Part shown: piece by piece, positions 1 through 6,588 of the stretch
How the letters are laid out: each line of letters opens with the position of its first letter
Position numbering within the stretch: the stretch's first letter is position 1
Origin: an uncultured bacterium
GTDB taxonomy: Bacteria; Verrucomicrobiota; Kiritimatiellia; CAIKKV01; CAITUY01
Assembly: GCA_903895695.1 (NCBI GenBank)
Contig: CAITUY010000165.1
Location: 28,927 to 92,926, forward strand
Reading direction: 5' to 3'
DNA: 64,000 nucleotides
Notes under the pieces: generated by a model
Database searches by the model: none
Told to the model about the DNA's origin: nothing
What the model saw: the letters and a program-made list of their open reading frames with translations, nothing else
Position numbers and translations under genes: made by a program

Positions 1-205
1 CCGTCTTCGGTGCCGAGTCCGAAATCCGGTTCAGGAGGGAAATCGAGCACCCGTCGCAGGAACTGCCCTTCAACCAGATCACAACCGGCCCAGCCGGGTT
101 GGCCAGCGCCTCTTGCAGCAGTCCCAACCGGAACGGGTCAAGCCACACTCCCAGCGCTCCCAGCGTGCAATAGCGCAGAAAATCCCGTCTTGTCGTGGTG
201 ATCAT
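1..205 (-). CDS. [NiFe] hydrogenase small subunit, N-terminal part (runs off the left edge)
   Basis: Only the first 68 codons are inside the window, read from an ATG at 205 leftwards. The peptide begins MITTTRRDFLRYC, a twin-arginine (Tat) signal with the RRDFL core, followed by a hydrophobic stretch and then VIWLKGSSCDGCSISLLN. The W-L-x-x-x-S-C-x-G-C-x-x-S-L-L pattern is the proximal [4Fe-4S] cluster motif of [NiFe] hydrogenase small subunits. The Tat signal predicts a membrane-bound enzyme facing the periplasm, exported together with its large subunit. A purine-rich GGAAAGGAAG lies about 8 bases before the ATG and supports this start. It is divergent from the PocR/AraC regulator at 490, with 284 bases between the two starts. 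Which hydrogenase group it belongs to cannot be decided from 68 residues. Confidence 0.88.
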   Translation of the reverse strand, partial: MITTTRRDFLRYCTLGALGVWLDPFRLGLLQEALANPAGPVVIWLKGSSCDGCSISLLNRISDSAPKT

Positions 206-489
206 GTCCTGGTCTTCCTTTCCGTCTTGTCTTCTCTTCAGTTCTATCGACGCCCACCCCTTGCGTCTTGGCGCTATTATCCCCCGACGGCCGTAGCAGG
301 GGGAGAAGGAATAGCTACTAAAAATAGAACTTTTCTACGATTGCCCGTAGAGCGCCTCATTTGGCTGGACTATTCTGGCTGAATCAGGGCAATATCATTG
401 TTGTAAATCTACATTTTCTGGTTCCGGCGGGGCAGGAGCGCGGGATCTTCTCGGAGCGGCACGTACCCTTGCAGGACGGGAAGAAAAGC

Positions 490-1500
490 ATGACAACGTC
501 ATTTGGCGAGCAGTTAATCACCGAAATCGAGAACAGCTCGTTGTTGTCCGGCCTTAACGTTCTGGGCAAACGCCTGCTCGGCCTGGGCGTGACTCTGATC
601 GTCAAACGCGCGGGTGTTCCTTTCGAGTTTCATCCGGCGGGCACGGCGCCGGCCGTTCCGGAGTTCTGCCGCCTGATTGTCGGTGATGGTCAAGGGCAAC
701 GAAGGTGCATGATGTGCCATTCGCTGGTGTCGCTGTCTCCCCTGGAAGGAAATGTGGCCGAGTGTGCCTGCCACAGCGGCGTCTGCATGATCCTGTCGCC
801 GCTGACGTACGGGCGGAGCGAGGGGATCGACGAAATCCTGCTGACGACGGCGGGATTCAGACGGGGGCCGGCCGAACCGGGCTGGCGAAGCGTGCTGAAG
901 TGTACCCGGGGGCTCGACATCAACCGACATCAATTGAGGGCGGCGTACGACGTACTGCCGGTTTTGGACGACGACCGGTATTCCCTGGCTCTGACCTTGA
1001 TGGAATGCGCGAGCAAGGCCATGGCGGAAGTCGGGAAACGTGTTCTTCTCGAGCGGGAGCTCGCCACCATCCGCGCCGCCGGGCCAGGCAGGACGCCTTC
1101 GACCTCAACCGTCGAGGACGAACTCCGGGCGGCCTTGTTTCTCGCGGAAGAGGCCGTGGAGAAGCGCCGGAAGACGGCTTCCGTTTCGCCCCTGGTCCGG
1201 GTGGCCGCGGATGTCGTGGCGCGCCATCCGTCCCTGCCGTTCACGGTGGCGGCCATCGCGCGCGCCGAACGCATCAGCCCGAACTATTTTTCCAACCTCT
1301 TCCACCGCCACATGGGTCAGAGTTTCAAACACTACCTGGATTCCGCCCGGTTGGGGCAGGCCGAAGCCTTGCTGCGCGATCTTAGCCTGAGCATCCAGGA
1401 AGTCGCCGCCAAGACAGGGTTCGAAGACGTCGGCTATTTCATCCGCTGGTTCAAGCGGAAACGCAAGACCACTCCCCTCGCCTGGCGCCGCACGCGATAG
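490..1500 (+). CDS. PocR-domain AraC-family transcriptional regulator
   Basis: A 336-residue regulator. Residues about 10-160 look like a PocR ligand-binding domain: helical start, then clustered cysteines (C60, C73, C76, C92, C94, C99) in the context FCRLIVGD and CMMCHS. Residues about 235-336 are an AraC-type double helix-turn-helix (ISPNYFSNLFHRHMGQSF, then LSIQEVAAKTGFEDVGYF). PocR domains in known systems sense small molecules such as 1,2-propanediol, or metals through the cysteines; the ligand here is unknown. The frame is open upstream to 361, but the ATG at 490 is preceded by GGACGGGAAGAAAAGC and begins directly before the domain, so I chose it. It is divergent from the hydrogenase small subunit gene and may control it; that is inference from position only. 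Confidence 0.85.
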   Translation: MTTSFGEQLITEIENSSLLSGLNVLGKRLLGLGVTLIVKRAGVPFEFHPAGTAPAVPEFCRLIVGDGQGQRRCMMCHSLVSLSPLEGNVAECACHSGVCMILSPLTYGRSEGIDEILLTTAGFRRGPAEPGWRSVLKCTRGLDINRHQLRAAYDVLPVLDDDRYSLALTLMECASKAMAEVGKRVLLERELATIRAAGPGRTPSTSTVEDELRAALFLAEEAVEKRRKTASVSPLVRVAADVVARHPSLPFTVAAIARAERISPNYFSNLFHRHMGQSFKHYLDSARLGQAEALLRDLSLSIQEVAAKTGFEDVGYFIRWFKRKRKTTPLAWRRTR

Positions 1501-1522
1501 TCTCCCTGAGGTATCGCGCCCG

Positions 1523-1549
1523 GGCGAATACGGGAAATCCCGATTCGCC
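1523..1549 (+). terminator. Possible terminator hairpin after the AraC-family gene
   Basis: GGCGAATACGGG (1523-1534) pairs with CCCGATTCGCC (1539-1549) around a 4-base AAAT loop, with one bulged base. It lies 23 bases after the regulator's stop codon. There is no T-run after it, so a Rho-independent function is uncertain. Confidence 0.3.
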
Positions 1550-1623
1550 ACAATGCGGCGGCAACCGATTCTATACCCAGAACGGGCAGGGTTTAGATGG
1601 CCCGCCCCGAAAGGAGAGCCACC

Positions 1624-2517
1624 ATGACTTACGCTGTAATCGGGGCATCGGGAAACACGGGCAGGCGGGTTGCCGAAGGGTTGTTGGCGAAAGGCAAGGA
1701 TGTACGCGTCATCGCTCGGTCGCCCGAGAAACTGGCGCCGCTGGCGAAGAAGGGAGCGACAATCCACGCGGGATCCATGCTGGATTCCGCATTCCTAACC
1801 GGTGTGTTCCGCGGTGTAAGCGCGGTCTACACGATGATGCCGCCGGACATGTCCGTGCCGGATGTCAGGGCATATTACGGCCAACTGGGGGCCTCGGTCG
1901 CGGCCGCACTGAAGGCCGCCGGGGTGACGCATGTCGTCAGCCTGAGCAGCCAGGGAGCGAACCTGTCGGACAAGACGGGACCGATCGCCGGCCTGCACGA
2001 CCACGAACAGCGACTCAACCGCCTGGAGGGCGTCAACGTGGTACACCTCCGCGCGACCTACTTCATGGAGAACCTGCTCCAGGCCATCCCGACGATCAAG
2101 ACGTACGGCATCGTCGCCACACCGCTTCGTCCCGATCTGCGGTTGGCCATGATTGCCACGCGCGATATCGGGGACGCCGCCGTCCGCCACCTGCTCGACC
2201 TGGATTTCCAAGGGCAGGAGGTGCACGATCTTCTCGGGCCGCGTGACATCAGCATGAACGAAGCCGCCCGGGTTCTGGGCAAGGCCATCGGCAAACCGGA
2301 CCTGGCTTACATGCAGGCGCCTTACGCGGATGCGGAAAAAGCCATGGTCGCGGCGGGAATTTCCTCCGGCGTAGCCCGCAGTTTTGTCGAGATGTACCGC
2401 GCTTTCAACGAGGGAATCGTCACGATGCCGGCGCGCACGGCCCAAAACACAACCCCTACGACCCTGAAGGCTTTCGCCACCGCGTTTGCGGCGGCCTTCA
2501 ACGCCCCGAGCCCCTGA
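1624..2517 (+). CDS. NmrA-like NAD(P)-binding protein (atypical SDR)
   Basis: A 297-residue single-domain protein beginning MTYAVIGASGNTGRRVAEGL; the GASGNTG glycine-rich loop is the dinucleotide-binding turn of NmrA/HSCARG-type atypical short-chain dehydrogenases. The later parts fit the family: a VSLSSQGAN segment after the fourth strand, a YFMENLL segment, and a C-terminal substrate lobe. Relatives include QorB-like quinone reductases and redox-sensing NmrA proteins; the substrate here cannot be told. The ATG at 1624 follows GAAAGGAGAGCCACC and is preferred to an in-frame ATG at 1597. It ends 35 bases before the convergent DCC-family gene. Cytoplasmic. Confidence 0.8.
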   Translation: MTYAVIGASGNTGRRVAEGLLAKGKDVRVIARSPEKLAPLAKKGATIHAGSMLDSAFLTGVFRGVSAVYTMMPPDMSVPDVRAYYGQLGASVAAALKAAGVTHVVSLSSQGANLSDKTGPIAGLHDHEQRLNRLEGVNVVHLRATYFMENLLQAIPTIKTYGIVATPLRPDLRLAMIATRDIGDAAVRHLLDLDFQGQEVHDLLGPRDISMNEAARVLGKAIGKPDLAYMQAPYADAEKAMVAAGISSGVARSFVEMYRAFNEGIVTMPARTAQNTTPTTLKAFATAFAAAFNAPSP

Positions 2518-2552
2518 ACGGCGGCCTGACTCGCGGCGCACCAGCCAACTAC

Positions 2553-2978
2553 TCACACGAACCGAGCCTTGAGATCGTCCGACGGCAGTTCACACGCCGT
2601 TTTTACGCCAAACCACCGGTAGCGGTGTCTGGCAACGAAACCGTAGCACGCATCGCGTAAGAAGCGCGGCACCACCCGCAAAACGCCCAGCAAAGGCCAC
2701 GCGCGGCCCAAATGCCGCACAATGCCCAGGACCGCGTCGCTCTGCGTGAACGCTTCGCCACCGTCGAGAAGCACAATGGTCTTCAGTTCGTCCGTATCCA
2801 TGCCGTACGGGGCCAGGAGTTCGCGCCCCTTGTCGGACTGCAAAGCCGCAAAACGAAAATAGCCGTCCGGGTCGCGCTTCGCGATGAACTGCACCCATCC
2901 GGAGCACAGGTTGCAGGCCCCGTCGAAGAGCACGACAGGCTTATCGCCGCCATTGCCCGCTGGATCTCCTGTTTTCAT
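2553..2978 (-). CDS. DCC-family (DUF393) thiol-disulfide oxidoreductase-like protein
   Basis: A 141-residue protein with the family signature DGACNLCSGWVQF near its N-terminus (Cys22 and Cys25, a CxxC redox pair), followed by a DPDGYFRFAALQS segment typical of YuxK/DUF393 proteins. Members are predicted thioredoxin-fold redox proteins of unknown substrate; many are encoded beside or fused to membrane proteins of the lipase maturation factor/HTTM group, and one such gene lies 7 kb away at 9600. The ATG at 2978 is preceded by AGGAAG at good spacing; the frame extends upstream to 3041 without a better start. Confidence 0.82.
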   Translation of the reverse strand: MKTGDPAGNGGDKPVVLFDGACNLCSGWVQFIAKRDPDGYFRFAALQSDKGRELLAPYGMDTDELKTIVLLDGGEAFTQSDAVLGIVRHLGRAWPLLGVLRVVPRFLRDACYGFVARHRYRWFGVKTACELPSDDLKARFV

Positions 2979-3140
2979 CTTCCTGATAGTATAGGCCGAT
3001 TCAGCGCGGGTGGCGATACGGGAGAGGCAGAAAACGCACAAGGAAAAGCCTTAGTCGCATCAGGGATTTCGACGAGCTATGTAAGACGGCCCCGTATAAC
3101 GGGCCGTGACGGCTTGTGGTAGACAGGGGGTATGCGGGAG

Positions 3141-3154
3141 CGCGTGAACACGCG
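3141..3154. promoter_or_regulatory. Short palindrome before the signalling operon
   Basis: CGCGTGAACACGCG has perfect 6-base arms around two bases. It ends 4 bases before the AAGGAGGAA ribosome-binding site of the kinase gene at 3172. It could be an operator or a small leader hairpin; the evidence is only its symmetry and position. Confidence 0.25.
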
Positions 3155-3171
3155 AGAAAGGAGGAACAACG

Positions 3172-6066
3172 ATGGCCGGCGGATTGTTAAGTGGCCAGTC
3201 GGATTATGTCCTCTGCGTTTACGGTCTGGCGTTCATACTCCTGACCGCGATTTGCGTCATTCTGCGACACGATCAGCCGCGCAACTTTCCCTGGATGAAG
3301 CTGGGGCTCTTCGGGCTGTGTCATGGGTTGCACGAGTGGCTGCAATTGCTGATCGTGCCGATGGGCGACAATCCGGCACTCGCCCTTGTGCGCCTGGGCC
3401 TCCTGACCCTGTCCTATCTCTTCCTGCTGGAATTCGGACGGGGAGGCTGGCTCGCGCTAGGCGGCAAATGCCCGGGCCGCTGGATTCATGTTCCCCTCCT
3501 CGCCGCCGCGCTAGCCGGCGGCCTCTGGGGATCGTCAGGTGCGAACGCGACGGTCCGGTACTTCCTGGGACTGCCCAGCGCCACCTGGGCCGCCTTGACC
3601 CTGCTCCGGGTCTCGCGCGGGAAAGGGCGGGCGATGCTGGGCTCGATCCTGGCCGCCACCGCGCTGCTTGGTTACGCCATCGCGGCCGGGGCGGTTGCCC
3701 GCGAAGCCCCCTTTTTCCCGGCCTCGGTTCTCAACACCGCATCGTTCCTGGCGGCCACGGGGCTCCCCATTGAAGTCGTGCGGGCCGTCCTGGCCGTTCT
3801 CATCAGCGCTTCCCTGTGGGCCTATTACCAGCGGCGACCGCGGTATGTGCCAAGCATCGAACAGAGCCCCATTTCCTATCATGGCGCCCAGATGGTGGCC
3901 TCGCTGGCGGTCGTCCTGGTTGCCGGCTGGCTCGTGACGCAGACAGCGGGTAAGCATGCGGACCACGACATCCGGCAGGACATAGAGAGCCAGACGCGGG
4001 TCGCGGCGGCACTGATTGACCCGGGAGCCGTCCGCGCTTCGATGGCCACGGAGCCCTCCGAGCGCCGCGCGAACGTGCAGCAATTCCAGCGACTGTTAAC
4101 CGACGTGCTGAACGCAAGTCATCACTTCCGCTGGGTCCACGTGCTGACTCTCGACGCCGCCTCCAGCACCGTTGCCATTGTCGCCTCGGTTCCGGAGAGC
4201 AGCCCCGGCCACCCCTCGCCACATGGCACGCTCTATCGGAATCCGCCCCGGGAACTACTCGAGGCTTTCACGGGAACAACTCGGCTCGTCGGCCCCTACA
4301 CCGACGAGACCGGAACCTACCTGACGGGCTTCGCCCCGGTGCGCGACGGCGCCACGGGAAAGGTGGCCGCCGTCATCGCGCTCGACCTCAGCGCCGCTCA
4401 GTGGGAAAAGGACGTTGCCGAGATCCGGCTGGCGACCATCGCCGTCACGCTCCTGAGTGCGCTGCTGGTCATCGCGTTCTTCGTCCTGCGCCAGCGGTCC
4501 TGGGAATCGGCGACTCGCATCACGGCGAGCCAGTCCATGCTGGCGGAGGCCCAGGAAGTGGCCCACCTCGGCAGTTGGTCGTACGAGCCCGAGTCGGAAC
4601 GCATGACCTGGTCACCGGAGATGTTCCGCATCCTGGGGTGTCGGCCCGCCGAGACCGCCCCATCCTATGCCTTACACCAGCAGCGGATCGCACCTCAGGA
4701 TCGCGGCCTGCTCGATGCCGCGATGCAGGCCGCCCTGAAGGACGGGACCGCCTTCGAAGTGGAGGTCCGCGCGATCCGCCCCGACGGCACGACCCGGCAC
4801 GTCGTTTCCAAGGCCGCGCCCAAACGCGACGCCAAGGGCCGTATCGCGCGTTTGGTCGGAACCCTCCAGGACGTCACCGACCGCAAACGCTCCGAGGCTG
4901 CTCTACAGCAGGAGCGCAATCTGCTGCGTACGCTGATCGACCGGCTACCGGATTTCATCTACGTGAAGGATCTCCACGGACGCTTCCTGGTCGCCAACTC
5001 CGCGGTGGCGAGATTCATGGGGGCGGCCTCCTCCGACGATCTTTTGGGCAAGACGGATGCCGACTTCTATCCCGCGGAACTGGCGGCGCAGTACATGATG
5101 GACGAACAGCGCATCTTCAACACCGGCGGCGCCCTGATCAACAAGGACGAGCCGCATGTCGACAAGAACGGCGTGCCCCACGCCGTGGTGACGACGAAGA
5201 TCCCGATGCGGGATACCCAGGGGCAGGTCATCGGGCTGGTGGGCATCAGCCACGACATCACCGAACGCAAACTCGTCGAGGAAGAGATCCAGCGGCTGAA
5301 CGCGAGCCTGGAGCGACGCGTGGCGGAACGGACCGCCGATCTCACGGCCGCCAACGCGGAGCTCGAGACCTTCACCTACTCGGTTTCGCACGATCTGCGC
5401 GCGCCGCTGCGCCACATCATCGGATTCCTGGCGATGCTCAAGGCGGCCCTGTCGGCTCCGCGCGAGCCGAAGGCCGCGGACTACCTGCAGGACATCGAAC
5501 GCGAGTCGGAACGCATGGCCGTGATGATCGAAGACCTGCTGGCTTTCTCGCGGCTCTCCCGTTCCGACTTGCACAAGGGCCGCGTCAATCTCCAGACTCT
5601 GCTGGAAACGGCGCGGGCCCAGTTGAAACCCGAGACCACGGGACGCCGCATCGACTGGAATATCGGGGTTCTGCCGGAGGTGTTCGGCGACCCTGCCCTG
5701 CTCATGCAAGTCCTGGTCAACCTGCTCGACAATGCCGTCAAGTTCACGCGGCCCCGGGAGCAAGCCACGATCGAGGTCGGCAGCCGCAAAGAGCCGGACG
5801 AATGGGTGATCTACGTGCGCGACAACGGTGTCGGGTTCGACTCCACCTACTCCGGGAAGCTATTCGGGGCGTTCCAGCGACTGCACACGCGAACGCAGTT
5901 CGAGGGCACGGGCGTGGGCTTGGCCAACGTGCGGCGGATCATTCAACGCCACGGCGGTCGAACCTGGGCCGAAAGCGCCGAGGGCCACGGGGCGACTTTC
6001 TATTTCTCGTTGCCGCGGAACGCCGCGCCGCCCGATGACTCGACCGGCCCGGAGCGCCAATCATGA
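3172..6066 (+). CDS. Membrane sensor histidine kinase with two PAS domains
   Basis: A 964-residue kinase. Residues 1-220 form about seven hydrophobic segments; a further segment near 238-258 and another near 415-440 bracket an extracytoplasmic region of about 150 residues that looks Cache-like. Two PAS/PAC units follow (about 455-575 and 580-700), then a coiled linker and a HisKA domain with the phosphoacceptor in TYSVSHDLRAPLRHIIGF (His740). The ATPase domain shows the N box (Asn854), DNGVGF (Asp884) and GTGVGLANVRR. The kinase core resembles that of phytochrome-type Cph1 kinases, but no bilin domain is present. AAGGAGGAACAAC precedes the ATG. Its stop overlaps the start of the receiver gene at 6063, so the two form a cognate pair. 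The multi-TM sensor ligand is unknown. Confidence 0.88.
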   Translation: MAGGLLSGQSDYVLCVYGLAFILLTAICVILRHDQPRNFPWMKLGLFGLCHGLHEWLQLLIVPMGDNPALALVRLGLLTLSYLFLLEFGRGGWLALGGKCPGRWIHVPLLAAALAGGLWGSSGANATVRYFLGLPSATWAALTLLRVSRGKGRAMLGSILAATALLGYAIAAGAVAREAPFFPASVLNTASFLAATGLPIEVVRAVLAVLISASLWAYYQRRPRYVPSIEQSPISYHGAQMVASLAVVLVAGWLVTQTAGKHADHDIRQDIESQTRVAAALIDPGAVRASMATEPSERRANVQQFQRLLTDVLNASHHFRWVHVLTLDAASSTVAIVASVPESSPGHPSPHGTLYRNPPRELLEAFTGTTRLVGPYTDETGTYLTGFAPVRDGATGKVAAVIALDLSAAQWEKDVAEIRLATIAVTLLSALLVIAFFVLRQRSWESATRITASQSMLAEAQEVAHLGSWSYEPESERMTWSPEMFRILGCRPAETAPSYALHQQRIAPQDRGLLDAAMQAALKDGTAFEVEVRAIRPDGTTRHVVSKAAPKRDAKGRIARLVGTLQDVTDRKRSEAALQQERNLLRTLIDRLPDFIYVKDLHGRFLVANSAVARFMGAASSDDLLGKTDADFYPAELAAQYMMDEQRIFNTGGALINKDEPHVDKNGVPHAVVTTKIPMRDTQGQVIGLVGISHDITERKLVEEEIQRLNASLERRVAERTADLTAANAELETFTYSVSHDLRAPLRHIIGFLAMLKAALSAPREPKAADYLQDIERESERMAVMIEDLLAFSRLSRSDLHKGRVNLQTLLETARAQLKPETTGRRIDWNIGVLPEVFGDPALLMQVLVNLLDNAVKFTRPREQATIEVGSRKEPDEWVIYVRDNGVGFDSTYSGKLFGAFQRLHTRTQFEGTGVGLANVRRIIQRHGGRTWAESAEGHGATFYFSLPRNAAPPDDSTGPERQS

Positions 6067-6569
6067 AGACCGGCGTGCGCATCCTACTGGTGGAGGACGA
6101 CGAGTATGACGCCCGGCTCGTCCGCGCGGCGTGGGGTACCCACGCCTTCGAGGAGACCGTCGTGGCCGTTACAGACGGCCAGCAGGCTCTGGACTACCTG
6201 TACCGTCGGGGCCTCTTCGCCGACCGACCTCCGTTCCAGCCCTCCGTGGTCCTGCTCGATCTCAACATGCCACGGGTGGACGGATTCGAGGTTCTGAAGA
6301 AGGTGAAGAACGACCCGCTGCTGCGAGCCATTCCCATCGTCGTGCTGACATCATCGAACCAGCCGCGCGATCTCATGCGGGCCTACGAATTGGGCGCGAA
6401 CGGTTATGTGCTGAAAGCCCTGGATTTCGCCGCTTACACCGAGGCGCTCAGGACGCTGAAGCGGTACTGGTTGGAGGTCAACGAAATCCCGCCAGCCAGT
6501 GGAGGCCCGCGCCCGGGCCTCGACGCGGAGCCGCCGTCAGCTCCGGGCGTTGACAGGACGCCAGGGTGA
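6063..6569 (+). CDS. Stand-alone response regulator (Rcp1-like receiver)
   Basis: A 168-residue CheY-like receiver with no output domain. The acidic pocket is ILLVEDDEYDARL; the phosphoacceptor is Asp66 in VVLLDLNMP; the switch Thr is in VVLTSSNQ, followed by a conserved Lys in VLKALDF. The extended loop with YLYRRGLF between beta-2 and alpha-3 is typical of Rcp1-type regulators that partner phytochrome-like kinases. The start codon overlaps the stop of the kinase gene (ATGA arrangement), so translation is probably coupled. The C-terminal 25 residues are Pro/Gly-rich and probably disordered. It may pass phosphate onward or act by protein contact; the receiver-enzyme I protein encoded next is a plausible partner. 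Confidence 0.9.
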   Translation: MKTGVRILLVEDDEYDARLVRAAWGTHAFEETVVAVTDGQQALDYLYRRGLFADRPPFQPSVVLLDLNMPRVDGFEVLKKVKNDPLLRAIPIVVLTSSNQPRDLMRAYELGANGYVLKALDFAAYTEALRTLKRYWLEVNEIPPASGGPRPGLDAEPPSAPGVDRTPG

Positions 6570-6588
6570 GAAGAGGAGACCTGGACTG

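Noticed and set aside
4401..6038. A 545-codon frame on the plus strand inside the kinase gene
   Set aside because: It is Arg/Gly/Pro-rich, has no domain, and lies entirely over the well-supported kinase in another frame; long shadow frames are expected at this GC content.
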